The notes under the pieces: model-generated
The model's input: the letters and a program-made list of their open reading frames with translations, nothing else
Told to the model about the DNA's origin: nothing
The model's database searches: none
Shown: positions 7,946 through 16,198 of the stretch, one piece after another
Numbering within the stretch: the first letter of the stretch is position 1
Layout of the letters: each line of letters opens with the position of its first letter
Assembly (NCBI GenBank): GCA_052387695.1
Contig: JBQTIX010000166.1
Coordinates: 1-29,077 of the forward strand
DNA: 29,077 nucleotides
Reading direction: 5' to 3'
DNA from: Panacagrimonas sp052387695
GTDB taxonomy: Bacteria; Pseudomonadota; Gammaproteobacteria; Nevskiales; Nevskiaceae
Translations under genes and position numbers: made by a program

Positions 7946-9157
7946 TCAGGCTGCCCGCTTTTCCTGGGCCGTCTCCGTACCGGAAATCGGCTGCACCTTG
8001 GTGTACGTGAGGTGGTTACGAAACAGATCACGACCGATGATCTGCTTCATCACCTCGATGGACCCACCCGCAATCTTGACGATGCGCGCGTCCGCATAGG
8101 CCCGCGCAATCGGGTATTCCCACATATAGCCCCAACCGCCGAACAACTGCAGGCACTCGTCAACGATCTTGCAGTGCAGATTCGACAGCCACATCTTCGC
8201 CATCGCCGCATCGACCTCGGTCAGTTCACCCTTCATGAACTGCTCGATGCACTTGTCGGTGAACACGCGGCCGATCACCGCCTCGGTCTGCAACTCCGCG
8301 AGCTTGAACTGGGTGTTCTGGAAATCGGCAATGGTCTTGCCGAAGGCCTTGCGCTGCGCGGTGTATTCGACCGTCCACTCAATCACCGTCTCGGACACGA
8401 CCGCGGACCGGATGGCCTGAGCCAGACGCTCCTGCGCCAGCTTGGTCATCATCAGCTTGAAGCCCTCGCCCTCAACGCCGAGCATCGCGCTCGCCGGCAC
8501 TCTCAGGTTCTCGAAGAACAGCTCCGAGGTGTCCTGGCCACGCAGGCCGAGTTTCTCAAGATTCTTGCCGCGGATGAAGCCGGGCAGCGAGGTATCGACC
8601 AGGAACAGGGTGACGCCCTTGGCACCCTGCGTGGTGTCGGTCTTGGTCGCCAGCACGATCACGTCGCAGGTCTGGCCGTTGGAGATGAACACTTTCTGGC
8701 CGTTGATGACGTAGTCATCGCCGTCGCGCACGGCCTTGGTCTTGATCGCCTTGAGGTCGGAACCCGCATGCGGCTCGGTCATGCCGAGCGAGCCGATGGC
8801 CTCGCCCGACACCATCTTCGGCAGCCACTGCTTCTTCTGCTCGTCGCTACCGAAACCCTTGATGTAGGTGGCGACGAGATCGCAATGAATGAGAAATCCG
8901 GGGCCGGTGTAACCGCAGCGCGCCATCTCCTCGAACACGACCACGTCGAAGAGATAATCCAGACCCAGGCCGCCGTATTCCTCGGGCACCGTGCAGCAGA
9001 GCATTCCGGCGTCGCCCGCCTTCAGCCAGACCTCGCGCGGCACGACCTTGTCCTTCTCCCACTGCGCGTGATGCGGAGCGATTTCCTTCTCGATGAATTT
9101 GCGCACCGTGTCACGAAACATCTCGTGCTCTTCACGGAAAAGGTGTCGCTGAAACAT
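7946..9157 (-). CDS. Acyl-CoA dehydrogenase (LCAD-type)
   Basis: A 403-residue flavoprotein that makes the alpha,beta double bond in acyl-CoA. The fold is complete: an N-terminal helical part (FREEHEMFRDTVRKF), the mid-domain FAD-loop MTEPHAGSDL (126-135), VINGQKVFISNG, and the C-terminal ERKAFG-like YTAQRKAFGKTIADFQ. The MCAD catalytic Glu position is Gly here (KIAGGSIEV), while QERL at 242-245 carries the Glu243 expected in long-chain and isovaleryl-type enzymes. Broad long or branched acyl-CoA substrates are therefore favoured. The gene is preceded by a good sigma70-like promoter at 9185-9213. It is followed by the alkB-like gene after 133 bp. The downstream dehydrogenase paralogue is similar but not identical, so they are unlikely to be a recent duplication. 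Confidence 0.9.
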   Translation of the reverse strand: MFQRHLFREEHEMFRDTVRKFIEKEIAPHHAQWEKDKVVPREVWLKAGDAGMLCCTVPEEYGGLGLDYLFDVVVFEEMARCGYTGPGFLIHCDLVATYIKGFGSDEQKKQWLPKMVSGEAIGSLGMTEPHAGSDLKAIKTKAVRDGDDYVINGQKVFISNGQTCDVIVLATKTDTTQGAKGVTLFLVDTSLPGFIRGKNLEKLGLRGQDTSELFFENLRVPASAMLGVEGEGFKLMMTKLAQERLAQAIRSAVVSETVIEWTVEYTAQRKAFGKTIADFQNTQFKLAELQTEAVIGRVFTDKCIEQFMKGELTEVDAAMAKMWLSNLHCKIVDECLQLFGGWGYMWEYPIARAYADARIVKIAGGSIEVMKQIIGRDLFRNHLTYTKVQPISGTETAQEKRAA

Positions 9158-9184
9158 GTGCTGCCCCCGGCGTTATTGGGCATG

Positions 9185-9213
9185 ATCGTAGGGTACCGTA
9201 CGGAATCTGTAAA
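9185..9213 (-). promoter_or_regulatory. Sigma70-type promoter for dehydrogenase-alkB-isomerase-ligase unit
   Basis: On the minus strand TTTACA (9213-9208) and TACGAT (9190-9185) are separated by exactly 17 bases, matching 5/6 and 4/6 of the -35 and -10 consensus. The expected start lies about 20 nt before the ATG at 9157. The spacer contains the palindrome ccgtacgg (9196-9203) overlapping ggtacc, so a repressor site is possible. Confidence 0.6.
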
Positions 9214-9279
9214 GCCTTTCCGCTGGCACCCTCGATACGGGGCCGCAAAGCCGTTCGGACGCGCTACGAACCGCTGGGT

Positions 9280-10425
<1,146 letters not shown>

Positions 10426-10462
10426 GATAAATCTCCTGATTGAATTTGGGTTCGACGAAAGC

Positions 10463-10494
10463 GTACCCGGACGGGAATTGCCCCGTCCGGGTAC
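10463..10494 (-). promoter_or_regulatory. Perfect 13-bp hairpin ahead of the second dehydrogenase
   Basis: gtacccggacggg (10463-10475) and cccgtccgggtac (10482-10494) pair perfectly around a 6-nt loop. With one bulge the flanking cgaaagc and cgctt bases extend the stem towards 20 bp. It sits 38 nt before the GTG start, in the space after the FAD-gene remnant. It has no T-run on the minus strand. It may terminate poorly, protect the downstream mRNA or be a REP-like remnant. Confidence 0.6.
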
Positions 10495-10522
10495 ACGCTT
10501 CGTTCATCTACGCCGCGCAGCT

Positions 10523-10916
10523 TCAGACGGTCGCCGTCTCTCCGCGCTTCGAAGCAGGCGTGAGCCTGGACAGTTTCTCGAACAGCTCCAGCGCGCTGGT
10601 CGCGGCCAGCTCCGTACCGATGCCATGGCCGCCCGCTTCCGAGGAGGCGAAGTACAAGCCCTTGAGTGGACTGACCACTGAAGGACGCTTCTCGTGAACC
10701 TGATGAATGGTCTGGCCGATGCCGATGATGGCGCCCGTTTCGCCGGCCATGCCCTCGATGAGCGAAGGCGGAGCGGTCGTAGCTGATGCAGCGGCCGCCG
10801 ATGAGCTTGTTGCGTTCCAGCATCAGCACCTTCCAACCCGCGTGTGCGAGCAGCGCGCCGACACCGCCGCCGCCGATCCCGCTTCCAACCACGATGGCAT
10901 CGTATTGATTCGACAT
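10523..10916 (-). pseudogene. FAD-dependent oxidoreductase (phytoene desaturase-like), internal deletion
   Basis: The start is intact: ATG at 10916 with AAGGAGG at normal spacing. The first ~51 residues are a normal dinucleotide-binding N-terminus (MSNQYDAIVVGSGIGGGG, then LMLERNKLIGGRCISYDRS). Near 10760 the frame ceases to make sense. A different frame then gives a normal family C-terminus (PLKGLYFASSEAGGHGIGTE, then LAATSALELFEKL) ending at TGA 10523. Members of this phytoene desaturase/retinol reductase-like family are about 500 residues, so roughly 400 residues are missing and the join is out of frame. The unshifted frame runs on to 10419 and would make a meaningless 165-residue product that overlaps the next start. 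The gene is nonfunctional unless the join is an assembly error. Confidence 0.8.
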
Positions 10917-10918
10917 GA

Positions 10919-10942
10919 CAGCCTCCTTGAGAACCGAGGCTG
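10919..10942 (-). promoter_or_regulatory. Hairpin covering the Shine-Dalgarno of the FAD-gene remnant
   Basis: cagcctc (10919-10925) and gaggctg (10936-10942) pair perfectly over 7 bp with a 10-nt loop. On the minus-strand RNA the 3' arm contains GAGG of the AAGGAGG ribosome site of the start at 10916. It could lower translation of the broken gene, or have once regulated the intact one. Confidence 0.4.
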
Positions 10943-10988
10943 CAATCTATGCAGCGCCACACGGCCGAAAAAGTCCGTCGCCGTTTAC

Positions 10989-11651
10989 TTATTTCGTCGA
11001 AGGCCGCCAGGCGCGGGTGAACAGGCTCACCAGCGACTCGACCGCGTGACGCCGGCTCTCCGGCTTGTGCGACGGCGTGGTGAGCACGTAGCGACCCGCG
11101 CCCATTGCCAGACCGCAGATCTGCGTGACCGCCTCCAGCGGCGATTCGATGTCGATCTGCCCGCGATCCTTGAGTTGCTGCAGGTACTCGACCAGCGGCC
11201 CGCTGATTTCTCGCGAATCGTCGAGCATCGCGCGACCGAGCTTGGGGAAGCGTCGCGCCTCGGCGATCACCAGGCGCAGCACGGCCAGATACTCGGGATG
11301 CGTGTAGCCGTCGTAGAGCTTGCTGATGATCTCGCGCAGCACCTGGTCGAGCGGCAGGCCTCGATCCACCATCGTGCCGAGCCGCTCGCGCACCGAAAGC
11401 TGCGCGCGGCGCGCGACCTCCACGAACAGCGCCTCCTTGGTCTCGAAGTGGCGGTACAGCGTGAGCTTGGCGACCTTCGCCGCTCGCGCAATGCCCTCCA
11501 TGCTCGCAGCCTCGAAACCGTGAGCGACGAATACGCGCATCGCTGCATCGAGAATGCTCTGCCTCGCGGCGTTGACCTGATCGCGCCGCGGCCGGCCGGC
11601 CGTGCGCCGCCGCGCGGGCGACTTGCTCAGGGATTCGGGACCGGTCTCCAT
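10989..11651 (-). CDS. TetR/AcrR-family transcriptional repressor
   Basis: A 220-residue regulator. Residues about 30-77 form the TetR DNA-binding domain: RQSILDAAMRVFVAHGFEAA, then SMEGIARAAKVAKLTLYRHF with the helix-turn-helix at about 50-69. The remainder is an AefR-like helical ligand domain. A basic leader (RRRTAGRPRRDQ) precedes the HTH. The Shine-Dalgarno at the ATG is weak. It lies upstream of the catabolic genes on the same strand and is divergent from the dienoyl-CoA-reductase-like SDR, 92 bp away. That arrangement predicts control of both by an acyl-CoA or hydrocarbon-derived ligand. The palindrome at 11707-11718 is the best operator candidate. Confidence 0.88.
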   Translation of the reverse strand: METGPESLSKSPARRRTAGRPRRDQVNAARQSILDAAMRVFVAHGFEAASMEGIARAAKVAKLTLYRHFETKEALFVEVARRAQLSVRERLGTMVDRGLPLDQVLREIISKLYDGYTHPEYLAVLRLVIAEARRFPKLGRAMLDDSREISGPLVEYLQQLKDRGQIDIESPLEAVTQICGLAMGAGRYVLTTPSHKPESRRHAVESLVSLFTRAWRPSTK

Positions 11652-11683
11652 ACCGACATGATGCTATGCCGCGGCGCCACGGA

Positions 11684-11712
11684 TTGAAGCCGGCCCCTGA
11701 CTATCGTATGGT
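11684..11712 (+). promoter_or_regulatory. Promoter of the SDR gene
   Basis: TTGAAG (11684-11689) and TATGGT (11707-11712) are separated by 17 bases. Each matches 4/6 of the sigma70 consensus. The predicted start gives a leader of about 25 nt with GGAG ahead of the ATG at 11744. The -10 box coincides with the left half of the palindrome described next. Confidence 0.55.
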
Positions 11713-11718
11713 CCCATA
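11707..11718. promoter_or_regulatory. Candidate TetR operator
   Basis: tatgg-tc-ccata is an inverted repeat with perfect 5-bp arms in the 92-bp divergent region between the TetR gene and the SDR gene. It overlaps the SDR -10 box, the usual place for a TetR-type repressor. No second copy of the exact 12-mer was noticed at the 9185-9213 promoter, so control of the long operon may use a different or degenerate site. Confidence 0.5.
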
Positions 11719-11743
11719 TCAATTCCTGGATACGGAGCCCCTC

Positions 11744-12637
11744 ATGGCCCTTTTCTCGCAAGACGCACTCGCCGGCAAGCGCATCCTCATCACCGGCGGC
11801 GGCACCGGTCTCGGCAAGGGCGTTGCCGCGTTTCTGGCCGCTCACGGCGCCGAGGTGCATTTGTGGGGACGGCGTCTGGAGGTCTTGCAGAAGGCAGCGG
11901 ACGAGGTCAACGAGAAATGCGGACGAATCTGCGCGCACGTCCAGGCCGTCGATATCCGCAAGGCGGAACTGGTGGACGCCGCCATCGGCGAGATCTGGTC
12001 CAAGCACGGCCCGCTCACGAGCCTGATCAACAACGCGGCGGCCAACTTCATTGCGCCCACCAAGGACCTGAGTCCGCGCGGCTTCGAGGCGATCACCTCC
12101 ACCGTGATGAACGGCGCCTTCTTCACCACGCACGCCTGTGGCAAGCGCTGGATCGAGCAAGGGCTCAAGGGCTCCATCGTGTCCACGCTCGTCACCTGGA
12201 TCTGGACCGGCTCGGCCTACGTGGTGCCTTCCGCCATGGCCAAGGCCGCGGTCAACGCCATGACCATGTCGCTCGCCGTCGAATGGGCGCGCTACGGCAT
12301 CCGCATCAATGCCGTGGCGCCGGGGCCATTCCCGACCGAGTACGCCTGGCAGATGCTCTCGCCGACCGACGACGTGAAAGTCGGAGCAACGAGCTGCGAC
12401 GAAGTACCGATGGGCCGTTTCGGCGAGATCCAGGAACTGGCAAACCTGATGATTCTGCTGCTCGGCGACGGCTGCGATTACATTACCGGCGAAACCATTT
12501 GCATCGACGGCGGTCATCACCTGGCGGCGCCGTCGACCTTCGCCGGCCTCAACAAACTCAGCGACGACGCATGGCGCAAGATTCGCGAAGCAAGTTCGGC
12601 GGCCACCGCCGCGTCCAAGTCGCAACGAAGCACCTGA
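11744..12637 (+). CDS. Short-chain dehydrogenase/reductase, 2,4-dienoyl-CoA reductase-like
   Basis: A 297-residue SDR that probably reduces 2,4-dienoyl-CoA with NADPH. The ATG at 11744 has GGAG six bases upstream. The cofactor motif TGGGTGLG is at 17-24, NNAA at 96-99 and the C-terminal GETICIDGGHHL is typical. In place of the classical YxxxK the sequence has SAMAK (163-167), inside TGSAYVVPSAMAKAAV, followed by RYGIRINAVAPGPFPTE. This VPSAxAKA pattern is the one I associate with dienoyl-CoA reductases, where the Tyr is absent from the standard place. Divergent transcription from the TetR gene and the nearby isomerase suggest joint degradation of unsaturated chains. A generic 3-ketoacyl reductase is less likely. 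Confidence 0.85.
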   Translation: MALFSQDALAGKRILITGGGTGLGKGVAAFLAAHGAEVHLWGRRLEVLQKAADEVNEKCGRICAHVQAVDIRKAELVDAAIGEIWSKHGPLTSLINNAAANFIAPTKDLSPRGFEAITSTVMNGAFFTTHACGKRWIEQGLKGSIVSTLVTWIWTGSAYVVPSAMAKAAVNAMTMSLAVEWARYGIRINAVAPGPFPTEYAWQMLSPTDDVKVGATSCDEVPMGRFGEIQELANLMILLLGDGCDYITGETICIDGGHHLAAPSTFAGLNKLSDDAWRKIREASSAATAASKSQRST

Positions 12638-12654
12638 GGGGTGCCCGTATCGTC

Positions 12655-13644
12655 ATGACGATGGGTCGGGCGGTATTCGGTTGCATCCCGATCGCTGGAA
12701 TCCTGTTGACGACGGCGCTCCCGGTCATCGGCGCGTCGGCGGGCACGCAGGGCCAGCGCGCCACCGACGCTCGACCATCGGCCGCCGCGCAACCGGTAAG
12801 CCTCCAGAAACCGGCGCCGGCGCCATCGTGTCCGCCGCCGCCACCCCTGCCGTCGATGGCCGCTCCCAACCCGGGACCGGTTGCGTGGCGGGATTGCGCG
12901 GACTCACCGGAGCTGATCCGCCTGCGTGGCAACCGTTTCCGCATGGGAGAGTTGGGCAGCACCGGCACCCTTTACGAAAAACCCGTGCGCGAAGTCGCAG
13001 TGTCGGAATTTTCCATCGGCAAGTACGAAGTCACGTTCGACGAGTGGGACCAGTGCCATTTGGCCGGTGGCTGCCTCAACCCGGCTGACGACGAGGGCTG
13101 GGGTCGTGGGCGTCGTCCGGTCGTCAACGTGAGCTGGGTCGATGCGCAACAGTATGTGCACTGGCTCAGTACCAAAACCGGCCGCCGCTACCGACTGCCC
13201 ACGGAGGCCGAATGGGAGTACGCCGCACGCGCCGGCACCACCACCCGCTACCACTGGGGTGACGGCGCGGAATGGGCCTGCACGACGGCCAACGTCTTCG
13301 ACCTCACCGGGTATTCGGTATATCCCAACTGGCACTGGCGCGCGACCTGCGACGACAACTTCGCCACCTCGGCACCGGTTGGCAGTTTCGAACCCAACCA
13401 CTGGGGTCTGCATGACATGAACGGCAACGTCTGGGAGTGGGTGCAGGATTGCTGGCATTCGGATTACACAGGCGCGCCGCGCGACAGTTCAGCCTGGATT
13501 ACGGGTGGCGACTGCGGCAAGAGAGTCAATCGCGGCGGCGGCTGGGGCAACAACCCGCGCAGCATGCGCTCGGCCTCGCGCGACGCCGACTCGGCCGAGG
13601 GTCACAGCAACGCGATGGGGTTCCGGATTGCACGCAGCCCGTAG
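12655..13644 (+). CDS. Exported SUMF/FGE-sulfatase-fold protein, catalytic cysteines absent
   Basis: A 329-residue protein with a hydrophobic leader (residues 5-27, possible cleavage after GASA), a Pro/Ala-rich linker to about 75 and one formylglycine-generating-enzyme-type C-lectin fold from about 88. Fold landmarks are FRMGELGS, PVVNVSWVDAQQY, RYRLPTEAEWEYAARAG, GLHDMNGNVWEWVQD and RGGGWGNNPRSMRSASR. True oxygen-dependent FGEs have two active-site Cys in the segment after RGGS; here the equivalent residues are not Cys. Sulfatase activation is therefore unlikely and no sulfatase is nearby. The four or more other cysteines (134, 140, 209, 232, 266, 287) suggest disulfides in the periplasm. 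The start is 17 bp after the SDR stop with a weak ribosome site, so co-transcription is possible but not required. Function unknown. Confidence 0.82.
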   Translation: MTMGRAVFGCIPIAGILLTTALPVIGASAGTQGQRATDARPSAAAQPVSLQKPAPAPSCPPPPPLPSMAAPNPGPVAWRDCADSPELIRLRGNRFRMGELGSTGTLYEKPVREVAVSEFSIGKYEVTFDEWDQCHLAGGCLNPADDEGWGRGRRPVVNVSWVDAQQYVHWLSTKTGRRYRLPTEAEWEYAARAGTTTRYHWGDGAEWACTTANVFDLTGYSVYPNWHWRATCDDNFATSAPVGSFEPNHWGLHDMNGNVWEWVQDCWHSDYTGAPRDSSAWITGGDCGKRVNRGGGWGNNPRSMRSASRDADSAEGHSNAMGFRIARSP

Positions 13645-13666
13645 CCACGTCTGCCGCGTGGGCTGC
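13634..13666 (+). terminator. Possible terminator hairpin after SUMF-fold gene
   Basis: gcagcc at the stop codon pairs with ggctgc at 13661-13666, and cacg with cgtg inside, with a bulge on the left arm. Only a short aattt follows, so termination strength is doubtful. Confidence 0.35.
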
Positions 13667-13700
13667 AATTTGTGACACGCATCTTGTAATTCTCCGTATT

Positions 13701-13858
13701 TATTGATCCGGCCCGCAAATACTTTGAAAAGCGTCCGAATTCACTTCCCGGCGGGTGTTGGTTGACCAGCACGAACAGGCTCAGACCCATCGTCAAACGA
13801 TGCTCCGCGCTATTGCCAACACCATGCCCCATCCAACAATTTGCGGGCCGCATCAATA
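13701..13858. repeat. 158-bp element with 20-nt terminal inverted repeats
   Basis: 13701-13720 (tattgatccggcccgcaaat) and 13839-13858 are inverted copies with one mismatch. Further nested pairs occur inside: ggtgttgg (13754-13761) with ccaacacc (13816-13823), and catcg (13788-13792) with cgatg (13798-13802), so the whole can fold into one long branched hairpin. It is lower in GC than the surroundings. No transposase and no clear target duplication are seen. A MITE-like element or a structured RNA are the two readings. Confidence 0.6.
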
Positions 13859-13888
13859 GGGAAATTCTGCGCAGGTTCGATCCGGCTC

Positions 13889-13992
13889 GTAGGTCGGTTC
13901 AAGCCGAAGGCGGAACCGACGCTGCGAGCGCTCGACGAAGGGCGCCCGTCGGCTCCGCCCGCGAACAGCACGCGGGCTTGACCCGACCTACA
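13889..13992. repeat. REP-like palindromic doublet, copy 2
   Basis: Same arrangement as copy 1 but inverted relative to it: gtaggtcggttcaagcc, gcggaaccgac, then gtcggctccgcc and gggcttgacccgacctac. The reverse complement of 64-130 matches 13866-13932 at 62 of 67 positions, including about 22 bases outside the palindrome. Confidence 0.75.
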
Positions 13993-14049
13993 GGCCATAG
14001 CCGAGCCTTACGTCGTCGGATGCGTCCGCCCGCTCCGTCACACCATGAC

Positions 14050-15282
14050 TCAAACCCCCGGCGACGCGTCGCCCGACAGCAGTTCCGCCACCGGATTGAG
14101 ATTGTCCACGCGCTCGCACACCGCCAGCAGGGCCATCATGATCGGGATGCCGAGCAGCAGGCCGGGAATCCCCCACAGCCACTCCCACGCGATCAAGGAC
14201 ACCAGGGTAACCACCGCGTTGATGCGACCGACCTTCTCGGTCAGCCAGGGCACGATGCCAACACCGATGACGCTGGTGATCGCCAGCCCGCTGCCGACCA
14301 CCAGCAGCACGCCGTTGACCGTATCGAATTGCAGCCATGCAAAAAAGGCCGAGGCCACCAGGACGATCGCCGTGCCGATGTAAGGAATCAGGTGGAGCAC
14401 GCCGGCCATGACTCCCCAGAACAGCGCATTGTCGAGACCGATCAGCGCAAACGCGACACCCGTACCAACTCCGACCAGGGCACTGGTGAGCACCTGGATG
14501 ACCACGTATCGCTGCACCTGGGCGTCGATCTGATCAAGGATCTGCACCGTGACCTTCCTTCGTCGGAGGGTGCTGCCGCTGATCCTGACCAGCTTGCGCT
14601 TGAACGACTGACTCGAAATCATCAGGAAATAGCACAGCGCCAGCACCACGATGGCTTCGAACAGGCCGCTCGCCATCGCCTCCGTGCCGGTCCACACCAG
14701 GCCGCGCAGGTTCAGCGGTTCAGCGGCCGGCTGGGACGATGAATTCCCGGCCGGGGCCGTTCCGCTGACCTGATTGGCCGCCACCCGTTCAAGCCCGTCC
14801 GCCGCCATCAGCAGCTTCTGCATGGCGCCGGTCTTGTCCAGCGAGGAGCGGCGCACCAGGCGTTCGAGTTTCTTGGTCGCCTGCGGCATGGAATCGAGAA
14901 ATCGCGTCGCCTGCGGTTCCAGCGCCATGGCCCCGCCGACCACCAGCCCGAGCGCCAGGATCAGCACGATCCCCGCACCGAAGACCTCCGGAACGCGAGC
15001 GTGCTTCCGCAGAAGCACCGCGAGCGGTCGCAGCGTGTAGCTCAGAAACGCCGCCAGCGCGATGGGAATGAGCACCAGCTTGGCCCATTTCAGCATCACC
15101 ACGATCGCCAGCACCGCGATGACCGCCAACGCAGTGTTGCGCACATGCACCGGCAGGTGGATCGAGGGCGTCGTCGCCGGCGTTTCGATCGCCGCTGGCG
15201 GGGCGGATTTCAGATCCGGATCAGAAACGGGAACTGCTGCCGGGCCAACGCCCGGCAGCGCTTCGTCGGTGACAGCGGTCAT
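14050..15282 (-). CDS. AI-2E/PerM (DUF20) family membrane transporter
   Basis: A 410-residue polytopic inner-membrane protein. I chose the ATG at 15282; an in-frame TTG two codons upstream is the alternative. A Pro/Ala-rich cytoplasmic leader (1-45) is followed by paired helices near 50-63 and 67-84, then 101-120. A soluble, positively charged stretch (FLDSMPQATKKLERLVRR) follows, then helices from about 208 onward including ALIGLDNALFWGVMAGVLHL and the late LLVVGSGLAI. The family motif near the C-terminus is IPGLLLGIPIMMALLAV. Family members include E. coli TqsA (AI-2 export) and PerM, plus Na+/H+ antiporter-like proteins, so the substrate cannot be assigned. The stop of the upstream outer-membrane barrel gene is 25 bp away on the same strand, so the two may form an operon. 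Confidence 0.85.
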   Translation of the reverse strand: MTAVTDEALPGVGPAAVPVSDPDLKSAPPAAIETPATTPSIHLPVHVRNTALAVIAVLAIVVMLKWAKLVLIPIALAAFLSYTLRPLAVLLRKHARVPEVFGAGIVLILALGLVVGGAMALEPQATRFLDSMPQATKKLERLVRRSSLDKTGAMQKLLMAADGLERVAANQVSGTAPAGNSSSQPAAEPLNLRGLVWTGTEAMASGLFEAIVVLALCYFLMISSQSFKRKLVRISGSTLRRRKVTVQILDQIDAQVQRYVVIQVLTSALVGVGTGVAFALIGLDNALFWGVMAGVLHLIPYIGTAIVLVASAFFAWLQFDTVNGVLLVVGSGLAITSVIGVGIVPWLTEKVGRINAVVTLVSLIAWEWLWGIPGLLLGIPIMMALLAVCERVDNLNPVAELLSGDASPGV

Positions 15283-15307
15283 CGTCAACGCCCCCCGGCG
15301 AACGGCC

Positions 15308-15991
15308 TCAGCTGAATGAAATTCTCAGCCCTACCCGCACATTCTGGAGAGACAGATCGACGTCCTTTTCCAGATCGGAGTCGCGGTAGTCGGCGAACAC
15401 CCCGATTCCCGGCGTGAACGAAAAGCTGCCGCCCGCAAGCCACTCGAACCCGTCGCCCGCATCGCCGACATCGACATAGCCTGCCTGGGCATGCAGCCCG
15501 ATGGCGCCGCCAAAGGTGCCGTCGATACCTGCGTGAACGCCGTACCCGTCGCCATCGATATCCTCGCCCAGGCCCTCTTCATCGTCTTCCTCGCCCGTGG
15601 TGCTGAACTCGGACTCGAAACCGATGTACTCGCCCATCACGTAGAACGGCGAATCGCCGAGATACACGCCCAGTCCGCCGCGGTAGGACTCCACTTCCAC
15701 CTCGACCCGCGTCTCGCCGCCGAAGACCCCGTTGTCGCGATCGAAGGGATCGTATTCCAGGTTCTGGTACTCGCCGGCGATGAACAGGTTTCCGAGGACG
15801 AAGACCCCTTTGCCGCCGTACCCGTCTCCGTTGTCGAATTTGAAATCGTTGACCTCGAGATCGGCCAGCGCCACGTAGTAGAGATCGATGTAGCTGGGCG
15901 TTTTTTCCTGCGCCATCGCGGCGGCGGGAAGCAGAAAGGACGTCATTGCGGCAAGCGCGCAGAGCGCGAGGGGGAAGTTGGGACGGATCAT
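15308..15991 (-). CDS. Small outer-membrane beta-barrel protein, function unknown
   Basis: A 227-residue exported protein. The signal peptide is clear (residues 1-27, cleavage AMA before QEKTPS), and GGAG lies nine bases before the ATG. The mature part alternates hydrophobic and polar residues in strands such as YIDLYYVALADLEV, VFVLGNLFIAGEYQNL, SYRGGLGVYLGD and NVRVGLRISFS; it ends in Phe-Ser rather than the usual terminal Phe. An acidic insert (TTGEEDDEEGLGEDIDGDGY) could bind Ca2+ at the surface. It resembles YfaZ-like or porin-family barrels but I cannot name a family with confidence. The divergent neighbour is an EF-hand protein, so a shared link to divalent cations is conceivable. Confidence 0.75.
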   Translation of the reverse strand: MIRPNFPLALCALAAMTSFLLPAAAMAQEKTPSYIDLYYVALADLEVNDFKFDNGDGYGGKGVFVLGNLFIAGEYQNLEYDPFDRDNGVFGGETRVEVEVESYRGGLGVYLGDSPFYVMGEYIGFESEFSTTGEEDDEEGLGEDIDGDGYGVHAGIDGTFGGAIGLHAQAGYVDVGDAGDGFEWLAGGSFSFTPGIGVFADYRDSDLEKDVDLSLQNVRVGLRISFS

Positions 15992-16198
15992 CGGTGAGGC
16001 TCCGGAAGGATGGTTCGTTGGTCGGGGCGGATGCGCCCGAGAGCGCTACCGCAAGTGCGATGCCTGCCCCCGCACTCCGGCACTTACCCATGCCGGCACG
16101 CCGCGGCGCCACGGGATCGCTTCGTGCAGCAGGGGCGGTCGTCGCCAGCACACGCCGGAAATCGTCGATACATGCTGGCCTACTCAGGAGAAAACCTC

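Noticed and set aside
12655..13644. Sulfatase-activating formylglycine-generating enzyme
   Set aside because: Fold matches, but the two active-site cysteines are missing and no sulfatase is nearby.
13602..13856. 84-codon minus-strand frame across the 158-bp element
   Set aside because: It contains a fairly natural-looking stretch, but it lies within inverted repeats and runs into the 3' end of the SUMF-fold gene with no ribosome site; kept only as part of the repeat element.
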